64,000 nucleotides of DNA. Source: Hydractinia symbiolongicarpus. Taxonomy: Eukaryota; Cnidaria; Hydrozoa; Anthoathecata; Hydractiniidae. The notes under the pieces are model-generated. The model was not told where the DNA came from. It did no database searches and was given only the letters and a program-made list of their open reading frames with translations. Shown one piece after another: positions 23,602 through 34,340 of this stretch. Both the position numbers and the translations under genes were made by a program. Position 1 is the first letter of the stretch; each line of letters opens with the position of its first letter. The DNA lies in NCBI RefSeq assembly GCF_029227915.1, contig NC_079878.1, forward strand, positions 26,935,501-26,999,500, read 5' to 3'.

Positions 23602-23662
23602 GGTAAAAAGTGGGGTCGTTACACCCAAAGACAAGCTGAAAGCAAACCCCCTTGCTAAGCTT
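23602..23662 (-). repeat. Conserved 3' module of the USP-bearing family, copy 1
   Basis: On the minus strand AGCAAGGGGGTTTG is followed by CTTGTCTTTG, a GTAACGAC.CCACTT core and TACCCCAGTT. The same string of words is present three times in tandem at 60,325-60,596 on the plus strand. In both places it lies just downstream of a USP C-terminus. Confidence 0.75.
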
Positions 23663-23851
23663 CTTTTAAGTTACCAGAGAAGAGTGAGCTGAACTCTTTA
23701 CCCTCTGGGTATTGACGGCAAACTGGTTCGAATGAACTAGCTGGGGTAATATAAAACCGCTCGGATTTACACATTTCCCTCCCCCATGACCCTGGAAGTA
23801 CAGGTTTTATAAACGTAATGATAAATGTATAAGAAAGAAAGAAAAAGCGGA

Positions 23852-25297
23852 TCAACAGCGAACGTAACAAAGAATATAACATAAATTGTTGTTGAGAATA
23901 GGTGGAGAGCATTTGCAAACCGCTCTATCGTTGCAGTGGTACTAAGATTTGTGGCAGGATCCTTAACATAAGCCCAATAATGACCTGCGGTTAACGTACC
24001 GAAGTGATTAATTGTTGCTAACAATGAGTAGTTCTGATTAAACATTGTGTCCGTATCACTGACGAGAGGTAGTTGCAGGAGAGAGTCACGTAAAGAAACA
24101 CATTCAACAACTCTGTTGTCTTTTACCAGATGTTCACCATGTTTTAAAAACCTTTTAAGATGCAGGAATAAGATTTCACTACTCCTGCTGATTTGCGTTT
24201 CTCTAGTACTCTCTCTATGTGCAAAGCATTGCGGACAAAACCACTTGTTTCCATCAGTTAGAATTTCCGGTTCTAAAAATTTGCTGACACAAGATTGGAT
24301 TTTAGATGTCATTGGCAGTGTTAAAATGTCCTGCATTTCGACATTTACCGAGGTGCACAGGCAGGTGTTAAAGCTTACGGACATTGAGATTTCAGTTGAG
24401 ATTTTATCTGCAGCAATCGGGGAAAATCCCTTAAGGGCGTCCAAAACCCCCCAAAAAAATTTCTGCTACATCTTGCTGAGTATTAAATTGGAAGTCCACT
24501 TTCCCATCAGAGTGCATTTGACGTTCAAGGGCCCAGAGAAAATTCGAAGGGTCAACAGGTGACAATGATTGCTTCAGCTTCGCCATGTTAAGCGAAATAG
24601 ACCTCGCAATAGGTGATAAATGAAACGATTCTGACCCACTCTGGCACCAAAGTGTTGGAATGGTACTTAATACTTGCAAAATGGCGTTGGCGTAACAAGT
24701 GTTGCCTTTGTTTAAAAAACCGATGTTTTTATAGACACTAATTGGTTGAGTGTCATTTTTATTTTGGCTAACCTTTTTAGATGGCCCCTTTCGGCGAGAT
24801 GAAACACCCTTGGTCTCCACAATGGGCAAAGCCTGCTTGGATTTGGGTAATTGCATTAAGGAGTCAGTTGACCAAACATTGGATTCACGTGCCAGCCAGA
24901 TACAAAAAGAAGACCTCATACTGATTTTACCGAGATCATTTGCAGTGGAATAAGCAAGTTTGTTGGTGAAACCCATTCTTTTTAAACAGGCAGTGGTGGT
25001 TCTTGCACAATATCCTCTTGCTCCTACTTCCACTGCGAAGAAATCAACTTGCCAGCTATTAACCATAATCACATTCATTAAACAGGAATATTTGGCAACT
25101 TTGGTGGAGTGCCAAGCATTCATGTTTTCCTCACATGGGCAAGTGAGTTCTACAATAATAACGCGCTTAAGGTCATTTGAATATAACAAAAGGTCCGGTT
25201 TAAGCTCAGAAATGGCAATATGGCTAGGAAACACATAGTTCGAGTGTGTGTCAGCAACAATCTTCCAATCTTTGGTTAGGTGCAGTATAACTGACAC
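23852..25297 (-). pseudogene. PD-(D/E)XK-like nuclease fused to a USP deubiquitinase
   Basis: The N-terminal part reads LTKDWKIVADTHSNYVFP, then LKPDLLLYS and VIIVELTCPCEENM with HSTKVAKYS, a PD-(D/E)XK-like core (D, E-x-T, K..KY) of the kind fused to retroelement proteins. After a linker rich in Lys/Ser comes a USP domain: GFLNKGNTCYANAILQVL (catalytic Cys), NTQQDVAEIF, zinc-ribbon pairs WFCPQC, ILFLHLKRF, LTAGHYWAYVKD (catalytic His) and, one frame off, YHCNDRAV then CYILCYVRC. Frameshifts lie at a C6/A7 run (24,447-24,459) and near 23,925. The product would cleave ubiquitin from proteins. The two domains share one continuous frame, so the fusion is not an artefact of joining. Confidence 0.75.
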
Positions 25298-26552
25298 TTT
25301 AATGGACTCATGGGAAGCATACCCAATAATAAACGTAATATAGAAGCACAGATGATGAAAAGATTTTGCAGAGATGGTTTGATTTTAAACATTGACGTTC
25401 CTAACGAATATTATAATGATTTCTGTACTGATTTTACAAAACTTAAAGCTTCGTTAATGCAAAGAGGGACATTAAACACTGTTGAATTCAAGGACTATAT
25501 ACCATTTATGAAGTATTGTGACTTTTCAAACGAAGCGTGGTTTGATTGCTCTTTTGTCCGTAGCACTAGGAAATGGCAACACTACACCATACCAAGCTAT
25601 AATCACACTTCTTTACAAAAATGTTACAAAGCATTGTATCCAGACTTACAAAGTTATATTGCAAGTGAATCGGCCTGGAAAACAAGTGAGTTGTATGTTG
25701 CTGATGTAGTTTATGGGAGTAGAAACTCTAGAAGCAGTCGATCGTCGTATATACTAGCTTACTGGTGTGGTATTGACGGAAATGTCTGTCCTTATCAAAA
25801 TATTGGTTTTGATGCAAGATCGGCCATAACTGTATTTTTGAAGCATATATTGTATGTCGATGAAGCTCCATATGAACATCAATTGGCATTTGCGGAGTGG
25901 TATTTGCCATTACCAGATTGCATCAAAAATAGATATGGTAAACTTGTGCAGGTGTGGAGAAATAAATTGTTTGTTGTGTTAGAATCTGCTTCGTTTATAC
26001 CAGTTCAACGTATTAAGACTAAATTTGTATATGTAGAAAAGGTGATTGATTCTACAGATGTTATTGTTGTGCTGCCTCGATTTAAGGCTTTAGATTATTG
26101 ATGATAGAGAAACATTTTTGTAATCCCATATTTATTTTATACTTTGTTTGTAGTGATTTTTGTACATTCTTTTAAAACTAACAATATTGGTTGTGGAAAA
26201 ATTTTATAACCCTGTGTGAAATATGCTGGTGTTTATCCTGCTCTTCATCATATCCGTTAATTTGGGTAAAAAGCAACAAAAAATAATTTTGCGGATAAGA
26301 TTATTAGGAGACTGTTGATTTTTTTTCTTTACTTTTTTGTGTAAAGAAATTGTTGTCATGTTTTACGCAGTAAACAACATTGTGTTTGCATTTTAATGTT
26401 TGGTTCTACTATTGCACTCTCTAAACATTTGTTAGCCCAAATTTTTCTTCTGGACGTTGAAATAAAAATTAGTTTCTCTTAATAAAGTTTTTTTTTTTTA
26501 TTATTTCCTTCAAGTCCTTTATTATTTTTTATAGTAATTATAAAATAGACTA

Positions 26553-26912
26553 ATGGATGCTTGCATGGAACAAGATATACACGACGATGTAAACACTGGA
26601 AAAGATCTTTCAAGGTAATGCTTATTTCTAATTGTGCTTAAAATTTCTAACCTAACATACAATTGCTTTCTAATCTAAGTTGTGGCTTTGTAAGAGAAAT
26701 TGTATGCACAGCTAATTTTTACTTTTAAATAACTTCATTTATTGGGTGTGAAGCAGTTTTTTGCAAAATGTTCATTGTAATTTAAAAAAATTGCGTCAAT
26801 GCTTCACTTTTTTTCAGAAGTACACGTAAGCGTTCATTGGAATAAAGAAAGGAGCGCAATAGAAAGAAAAAACTGATGCGTAGACAAAGAAAACAGGAAA
26901 TTTTCTAAAGGC
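26553..26912 (+). pseudogene. CACTA-2 kinase gene, 5' exons (cut by CACTA-1)
   Basis: Exon 1 (26,553-26,614, MDACMEQDIHDDVNTGKD) and exon 2 (from 26,818, STRKRSLE then a TAA, then RNRKKKLMRRQRKQE) align with the first two exons of the CACTA-1 kinase gene (STRKRSSEKRAERNKKKK). Intron position and phase are the same (2 bases of codon before the intron). CACTA-1 inserted at CCA 26,913-26,915; the remainder resumes at 37,028. The TAA at about 26,842 shows decay. Confidence 0.75.
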
Positions 26913-26929
26913 CCACACTGCGCAAAATG

Positions 26930-27300
26930 TCTCCGTATACGTAAATATAATTTGCGTGTCATAAATTCATTATACTCGAATAAGCGGAAATATACGAAAA
27001 GTCTGTGCACGATGTTCGTATATTTCCGTATAGGCGTAAACGGTTACGTATATTTTTGTTATACACAAGGTTTTACGTATACGTGAATAGTGATTTGCAA
27101 ACCTTTACAGTATACTATGATATACGTAATAATTTCGTTGAGCTTCTTAAACCCAGGGTTTGTTTATCATTTTTCTCAGTTTATTTTCGGCAGAAAAATA
27201 TCACAATTTTACGCAGTCGAACTTTCTCTTTACGTATTTTACACGCGCTATTTTATATAACCGTAGCGTATTTTAAACCCAGCCTAAGATCCCTATTTTT
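26930..27300. repeat. Left subterminal repeats of CACTA-1
   Basis: Many short units of CGTATATTTCCGTATA type occur in both orientations between 26,930 and 27,300, matching those near the right end. They are likely transposase-binding arrays by analogy with other CACTA elements. Confidence 0.75.
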
Positions 27301-27329
27301 AATTTTCTCCTTTTGATTCAATTTATGCA

Positions 27330-27735
27330 TCCTGCCCTAGCTGTTAGTGAATTACTTCTAGTTTTAGACACGAACACTCGAGGCGTTTTGTCTGTCTGCC
27401 AGCTCTTTCCGCCCAGAGACGACAAGCTTGGACAGTTTCACTAGAGCAACCACGTCCCAACTTTAGTAAAAACAAATACAATAACAAATTTTAACGCAGC
27501 CTTGCCTTGCGCCAGCCGTTAATTACTTCTAGTTTTAGACACGAACACTCGAGGCGTTTTGTCTGTCTGCCAGCTCTTTCCGCCCAGAGACGACAAGCTT
27601 GGACAGTTTCACTAGAGCAACCACGTCCCAACTTTAGAAAAAACAAATACAATAACAAATTTTAACGCAGCCTTCCCTTGCGCCAGCCGTTAATTACTTC
27701 TAGTTTTAGATACAAACACTCAGAGCTTTAGAAAA
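27330..27735. repeat. 171-bp tandem repeat, about 2.3 copies
   Basis: The anchor ATTACTTCTAGTTTTAGA occurs at 27,351, 27,522 and 27,693, an exact 171-bp period. The first two copies are nearly identical, including CACTCGAGGCGTTTTGTCTG; the third is truncated. The array lies between the subterminal repeats and the kinase gene. Confidence 0.9.
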
Positions 27736-27844
27736 AAATTGTTGTAACGCAGCATCCAGCGCTTTCATTCAGATTTTAAGACTTCAAAAAAAAACATCAA
27801 TAACTAATCAAGTGGATTTCTTAACCTTGTTACTTATAAAGAGT

Positions 27845-29190
27845 CTATATACAAGGATTTACAAATATATTTTTAAAACGGGTTATGCAGCGTGATATTG
27901 AAGGCCTTTTACTTGGTTCTTCAGACATCATATCATTTGCGATAGACGCTATTTTCATGTTTTTTATACATCGACTGATTAAATCCACGTTGTATCCTAA
28001 TGAATAAACATCTGATTGAACCGACTGGTAAGAACCTTTAACATTCCTTAACTCATGTGCAAGAAATAGATGCTTGGTGTTAAATTTAACTTGCTGTGAA
28101 GACCCTGGTTCAATATCATATCTTGCTGGATCACTGACTAGTGTAGCCTTTCCCAGATCAATCAATTTTACCGTGGTTGAATTACGGACAAGGACATTTC
28201 CTGGATGTAAATCGTTGTGTAACAGACCACGGACGTGCATTTGGTGAACAGCGGAGCATAATCCAATTATAATTTCATTTAAATGACTGGAACACGGTGC
28301 GGGTACTCTCTGAATGAATTCCTTTAATGTTGGTGAACATGAACCACAGTCATCACAAACAAATTCAAGAAGGATGAATTTTGGTTTCAAAAATCCAAAA
28401 ACATAGGGAAAGCCTTTATCACCTGCCATCAACATACCCTTCTTGCATTCCGCGTACGCATCAATTGGTCGTGCATTGTTGGATAAACATTTGATCGCCA
28501 CAACTTGTTTGATGCTTTTAACATATCTTTTCGAAACATTCCCGAAAACACCAGCACCTATAGTTTCGTTTATATGCACGTCACACTTTGAGAATTGAAT
28601 GACATTAAAATTGAGCGTCCGTGTGATGGCTATGCTTTTATCCTGAGTGCGGTATATACTCGATCTCGATGAACAGCACAATTAAATGTTCCTGCTAGTA
28701 GTGGCTTTAACTTTCGGCACATTTCTTTTTAAAACAGCGTTCTGAAATTCTAGTTCTCGAATTCTCTCTTCAATTAATATCTTTTTTTCCATTTCCGCGT
28801 CAAATTCCGCTTTCTTTCTTTCCTGACGCATTCTTTTTTTTTTTTTGTTGCGTTCAGCTCTCTTTTCCGAAGATCTCTTTCGTGTACTAACAATAAAGCA
28901 CAACAAATACATGTTTTTTTTTTAAGTTTAGACTATACGGATCCGTATTCTTTCCTCCAAGGTTTAGACAGTATAGTGGGGTTAATTAAGTTTACTGTGT
29001 TTAAGGAAAAAGAAAGACTGTCTAATTAAAATATCCACAACACAAGAAAAACATACCTATCTGAGCCTGAATATGCTTATAAGTATTACAGGTTTTATAA
29101 GAACAAAAAGCGCATCCGGCCAAAATAAGAATGATTTACTCACCTAATCACGCTGTCGTTTAAGTCTTGCTTTTCCTGTTGTTCGAGCAT
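27845..29190 (-). CDS. Kinase gene of CACTA-1: coiled-coil exon plus protein kinase domain, one in-frame TAA
   Basis: Exon 1 (29,190-29,144, MLEQQEKQDLNDSVI) splices to 28,886. Exon 2 starts with a basic/coiled-coil region (STRKRSSEKRAERNKKKK; EERIRELEFQNAVLKRN), meets TAA at 28,684-28,682, and then continues in the same frame into a complete kinase domain: GAGVFGNV (Gly loop), VAIKCL (Lys), LLHNDLHPGNVLV (catalytic loop), LIDLGKA (DLG in place of DFG) and SDVYSLGYN. All core residues are present, so the kinase could be active from an internal start or by readthrough. It lies downstream of the transposase on the same strand. A homologous 5' part is in CACTA-2. Substrate unknown. Confidence 0.75.
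28913..29143 (-). other. Intron of the CACTA-1 kinase gene
   Basis: The donor GTGAGT at 29,143 and the acceptor TTGTTAG ending at 28,887 bound a short AT-rich intron. The same intron position is kept in the CACTA-2 copy (donor GTAATG, acceptor TTTTTCAG). That supports an authentic shared gene structure. Confidence 0.7.
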
Positions 29191-32100
29191 TGTTATTTAG
29201 TTTTTATGTTTTTCAACCTAGAAAATGAAGCACAAATTTTATCAATCTAAGAAAATCTCATAATGAAACAGGTTTTATGCATGTATAAATATACATTATG
29301 TTGTACTAAAATATGTATATTAAGCACCTGATAAAAAGAAGACATACATACTTGCTGCAAGCACGTTTTAGCATTATAAATAAACACAATGGATGTTATA
29401 TTAAAATAGAAACAATGCAAAATTTTTATGAAATTTTTTCTTGTCCACAAAAATATGTATATACAAAAAATTAGACATTAGTCGTTAAAAAATCTGTGAA
29501 TAACAAAATTAATATTACAATGACTTAGAAGGCAAACTTATGCAAACTTTAACAATATCAACATGTTGCTTGCTTATTCTTATCTGTTCCTTTAACACCA
29601 ATATACGTCCATGCACAAACTTTAGTGGTATCAACGATCTTTTATCAATTTCAGTACACCATACTTTCATGAGAGAGTTCACACCAAAAAAGTTATACTG
29701 CACGTGTTTCTTAAACCAGCTCACATCAACAACAATATGATTCACAACACGATCAGAAAAAACAACTTTAATTTCATATATACCATTCACAACGGCTGGT
29801 CTTAATTCTTTTGGCTCAAAGTCAAAATAATCACCATGATTATATCTTGCCTTTAAAAATGATCCATGTCCATTGCTCCGAATGTAATGCTTTGAACAAA
29901 TAACTTCATTACCCAGCATGACTCTTTTTATTTGCACAATGAATCGTGACACTCTTTTGATATCCATATGTCGATAAAGAGATGAAAACAACTTAGTTAA
30001 CTCATCTATTTGATGTCCTGGTAAACTAAACTGAGTGGCTTTGCTGAGTTTCTCTTCACAGCCTGTAAACTCGAGTTCAGTACCAACAACTTTATCACTG
30101 TCACGAACTTTTTGGAGCTTTAGGAGTGATTCCTGGGAATGCACGGTCTCTTTGTCAGACGACAATTTTAGCATATCAGTGAAGTCATCCTCCAATAGGT
30201 TAAAAGCTCTAACCTGACAACCAATTATAAATTTGCGCATTAGTTGGATTGTTATGTCATGATTATTTACATGGTATGAACCTAAAATTCCATTGAAACG
30301 TTCATAACTAAAACACCAAAATGCATACACAGGTCCGTAATCCAGCAAACAATCTTTTAAGTGGAGGTGAAGATGCATATTTGGAGTACACCATAACTTT
30401 CCACATAGATTTGCAAATATGCCAATAAACATACAAATAAAGTATGCGCTTGATAAATGTCACCTGCAGTTATACTTCGTGTGCAGATTTTATTGCAAGC
30501 TGCTACAAAGATCAACCACATGTTTAAATGATTATCTGGTATTACATCTTTTAAACAGAAGCATGAATAGATGTGTGTCCAATGGCGCCACTCATCAGCC
30601 TTCATGCTTTTGTAACAATCTGACATGTTACCTAGAAAATAAAAAGGACCACTCTATTATGTAGATATTATTTTTACACAAAATCGAAATGTCTTTTTTA
30701 TAAATTCACAATATATATAATACATCAGAAATATTTAAGTGCAAGAGTAATGAGCTACGAAACAAGAACAAATTTTGTATTTATATAAAAAACGTTTGAA
30801 GATATATAACAAGCAAATGCAACAAACCTGGTATTCTACCAACATCAGTTGGAACTTTTACCTTTTTCATTTTGTCGTCAATACATTTCAGTTTATCTGA
30901 TGTTAAAACCCCAATTTCAATCCAAGTTTTAAAAACATGTTTTGCTGTACCCAAATAAAGATTATGCATAGGATCAATTGTATGCACTCTGACTGGATCA
31001 TAGTATGGCAATCTATGGAGTTCGCTGTAACGGGCTCCGTGTTCTCTTTGTCTTTTTTCACATTCACTTTTCGTATTGGCGTTGGCAGCATGAAGGGCGT
31101 ATCTTTTGTGATTTATTCCAGTTCGCAATTCCCAGGCATCAACATCAGATCCAGAATAATCAGTGAAGTCACCAACTTTGTTGAATACTTTCAAACACTT
31201 ACTGCACCCTAAAATCACAACAAACATAATTATTTTGTCTCGTGAGCTAACAAGTGCTCCAACTGTAAAACTGTTAAAATAAATATTTTTGGTCAAAAAT
31301 AACATGCATGTCATAATAAAAATTTAATGCTCTGATTTAAAAAGAATTATTTTTTTATTTAGAAAAGGAAATTTAGCAAAATAAAAATTCTTACCTGACT
31401 TTGCATTGAAATTAAAAAAACCACCAAACTTTCGAGTAGCAGGAATATCATTTGATATTGATATTAAAGCAATTTTATATAAAGAATAACCAATGCTACT
31501 TGGCTCTTTCATAATCACACCATCCCAATATTGTAAAAGCTCATCAACCATTGGTTTGATAAAAGAATTAATGTGAAGATTTGGCTCTTTTGGACCAGGA
31601 ATAATACCTATGATGAGTGTGTTTTTCCACAGCAATCGATGTTGTCTTGGTAAATTTAAAATTGACAGGTAAATTACACCAACACTATGCTCTCTGTTCT
31701 TATACGGATTAAACCAATCTAGGTTTAGCAAAACGCCCAAATTTCTTTTATCTGCAAAATATAATTCCCCTATGCTGTCCTGAAAACTTTTCCAAATCTG
31801 TCCATCAAAAATATCTGACATTTTGACATGTTCATCAGGTTTAGTAAATAATAATTCCAAGAAACCTGGACGTGCTAGCAACTCTTCCAGGCCAGTCTTT
31901 ATACTCCGATAAGCATAAACCTTCTTTGGGTATAAGTTTATATTTTTTTCAAAGGATACAACCACTTTCATTAAAATATTGTTGCAAGGTTCCCTGTAGG
32001 CAGGAAATGGGTGATTAGGGAATTTCACATGACTACATTTGCTGCTTGTCTTTCTACCAGTGATTTCTTTTTTCCAGCATTGATTATAAGAATACAGAGA

Positions 32101-33178
32101 TTGACATGACGTGCACACAACAAACTTTGTAAAAGAATCCCGATTCAGAGCCAGATATTGTCGAGCCATGTATAATGAATTTGGAAATTTTTCCAATATT
32201 TCATCAAGAATGTGTAAACCAAACATTTTGTTGAGCAATAAACAAATCAGTTTTGAAAAACCTAAAATACTTTCCAATGTGTTATCAGAGAGAAAAATAT
32301 GAACTTGCAAAATGAACATTGCTTGCAGTACCAGAGTGATGAATTTTGTGGTATGATGGTTAGCATGTTGACCAACAACAACATTAAAGTCGTCCTCTGG
32401 TTCTGCTTCAGGATCTTTCCACAATTCCGTTGCGGTTTCTTCATTCTGTAAATCAAGTGCAACATAGCTAAGCGTTGGCATACTTTATATACATTATAAA
32501 ATATGTATTATTGCAAACATGTAATTTGAAGACCAAATTATAACAAAGGATGTTACCACACAATTGTCATCTGGATCATGATGATCATTGCATGTTGATT
32601 CATCACTCTCGATTGAAACATCACTCTCAATTAGTGTGTGATCAATAGGCAGAAGTGTTTTATCCAAAATTAAGGCAATGCATATATATATATTTACTTT
32701 TTGCTACATTAGTTCACAAATTTAGAATAATTTACAACTCAGCTATTAACATGACACCCTTAATAAATATACAAGCCTAACCTGAGAATCTAGGTTAACA
32801 TCTGTATGTTGCACGTCGTTATCATCTCTTGTTTGTATTATTTGGTTTTTCGAAGATAGTTCTAAATGGAAAAGCACAAAAGGTAGCAAATGATGACGAA
32901 ATTAAGCAAAAAATACATGTTTTTTTTTTATTAGCATATGACTTTTTGAAATCAGGCTTGGGTATGCTTAGCATTAATTACAAAAGATGCTCAAATTATA
33001 CTAGGAATATGCAGGCTTATATCCGCTACCGTTCCAAACCCAATAACCAAAATAAAGAACAAAGTTTCACATTTTTAACTGTATTTTCTTAAAACATAAA
33101 CAGACAAAAATGACTAAAGCAATCAAACACATGTCTCTGCAGATAACGATTGTAATATGATGCAATGTGCTGAAAATA

Positions 33179-33555
33179 CAGTAGACGTCCGTTAATTGAA
33201 CACGCTAGGGACTAAATTATTTGTTCGAATTAACGAATGTTCGGATTATCGGAAGTTCAGAAAAAACAAGAATTTTAATAAACGTTTAAAGGTTTTATGC
33301 TAATATAACTTTATTACAACTTCACTACAAGAGGAATCGAACCCCGGTCTCCCGCACAGGATACGAAAGCTATAACCACTAATCTACGGCGCCACAATAA
33401 GGTCGAATTAAAAAATTGTTCGAATTAGCGAAATGTTCGAATTAGCGGAGTTTGAATTAAGCACTTTATTTAACCAAACTCAAGGGACTTAGCAATTTGT
33501 TCGAAATAATGGAAAGTTCGAATTAAGCGGCATTCAAATTAACGGACGTCTACTG
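33179..33555. mobile_element. pogo/Tigger-like MITE with TA duplication
   Basis: Inverted termini CAGTAGACGTCCGTTAATT at 33,179 and the complement ending at 33,555 are flanked by TA on each side. CAGTAGAC...-type ends with a TA duplication are typical of pogo/Tigger elements. Internal TTCGAATTA repeats are arranged symmetrically. It sits in intron 1 of the CACTA-1 transposase and carries a tRNA-like sequence in its centre. Confidence 0.85.
33330..33393 (-). mobile_element. tRNA-like SINE head inside the pogo-like MITE
   Basis: On the minus strand, starting at 33,393, GGCGCCGTAGATTAGTGG gives an A-box-like block (33,386-33,376) and GGTTCGATTCC at 33,343-33,333 is a consensus B box. The spacing is tRNA-like but no regular anticodon arm can be drawn. 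It is a different tRNA-derived sequence from the SINEs at 3.8 and 53.4 kb. Confidence 0.6.
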
Positions 33556-34340
33556 TATGCTAATTATGTTAAAACTATGCAGCAAAACAAGGACTCACAG
33601 TTATGCTTGTAATATGCTCATTTTTTCACTAACCCTGAGCCTAAATATTCTTATAAACGTTATGGTTAGGAAAAAAAACATGTACTCCTTTTTTGTTGTT
33701 GTTTTAGATTCCAAACTGCTAAAAAAAGCCAAAAACAAACCTTGATTACGTTGATTTTCTTGAACTTTCCAAGTTCCATCTCGGTAATATAATTCTTTGT
33801 GACGAAAATATGCAGAATGAGATAGACTTTCGCTGCAATGGGGACATAACATCCGTTTCTTTATTCGAGGCATAAAAAAAGTTTAAATTTTAAGGAAGAA
33901 AAAACGAAGGTTTGTCTGCTTTTTCTTTCCTTGCATTTACAGAACGTAACTCGCGCGCAATCTTTTTAGCTCTTTATCTTGAATGATGTTTTACAATATT
34001 AGGGGGTCAATAATAGCATAGAAGCCATCTTTAACGTCCTTAAAAATAATTATTTAATAAAATGTTAAATTATTTTCGCGAAAATCTCTTGTTCTATTGA
34101 TAATATTTTATTCTAAAACATTTTGTTTCGACTATTTTAAAACATTAAAATTATTAATATTGTTTTTACCCCCTATCTCATCGCAATTTGTATCGGGGGT
34201 TGTCTATTTTATTACAATGGCCTAAACGCCCAAGAAAAAGTTTTGCTCGCACCCCCTGAAGACAAATTCCATTCAGGTTTGGGCGCGCAAATTTGTTTCA
34301 AAAGAACGGTACAGTCAGGAGCAGCAAACTTGAAGAAAAC

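Larger units (their letters stand above)
23005..25290 (-). mobile_element. Repetitive segment carrying a nuclease-USP fusion
   Basis: The segment lies between the LINE 3' tract and the point where CACTA-2 coding sequence resumes (about 25,291, FNGLMGS). Its gene reads leftward and is cut at its 5' side by the junction, as in 5'-truncated retroelement insertions. The 3' flanking module at about 23,602-23,662 recurs at 60.3-60.6 kb after a second USP C-terminus, so the segment is a copy of a dispersed family. The element class is not determined. Confidence 0.6.
12700..26101 (+). pseudogene. CACTA-2 TNP2-type transposase, split by four insertions
   Basis: Recognisable pieces: 12,700-13,298 (zinc finger CGICCDSYHSHYFSKHK and acidic region), 17,375-18,001 (WFAPYKHVSNFSVGAIYL, then VGLIPNMDQEPPTNTF, the TNP2 core), 18,063-18,296 and 18,382-18,587 (DIGKLPTKLQS; KADELKNWTEILS), 19,310 to about 19,490 (RDLECWRCFVIACFYLCNR), and 25,293-26,101 (NGLMGSIPNNKRN to the C-terminus). 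Each piece aligns by eye with the CACTA-1 transposase. The interruptions are the ISL2EU-like element, a TTAA MITE, a LINE and the nuclease-USP segment. The expected DPMHNL motif is missing between the second and third exons. Several stops confirm it is dead. TNP2 proteins cut and join CACTA termini. Confidence 0.8.
29515..33873 (-). pseudogene. CACTA-1 TNP2-type transposase, spliced, one frameshift
   Basis: Exons on the minus strand: 33,873-33,741 (zinc finger MLCPHCSESLSHSAYFRHK), 32,861-32,782 and about 32,680-32,557 (acidic), 32,483-31,395, 31,208-30,828 and 30,631-29,515. TNP2 hallmarks: LDWFNPYKNREHSVGVIYL, LIIGIIPGPKEPNLHINSF, HTIDPMHNLYLGTAKHVF, KADEWRHWTHIYS, LKDCLLDYGPVYAFWCFSY and ERFNGILGSYHVNN. 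A one-base shift at about 30,440 separates QAHTLF from IFANLCGKLWCTPN. The protein would bind the subterminal repeats and catalyse excision. Apart from the frameshift it is well preserved. The inserted MITE lies in the first intron. Confidence 0.85.

Noticed and set aside
25290-25330. Upstream extension of the nuclease-USP frame
   Set aside because: The frame stays open only because it runs antisense through resumed CACTA-2 coding sequence (FNGLMGS on the plus strand).
27005-27316. 103-residue open frame at the left end of CACTA-1
   Set aside because: It translates subterminal repeats; there are no start context, introns or homologue.
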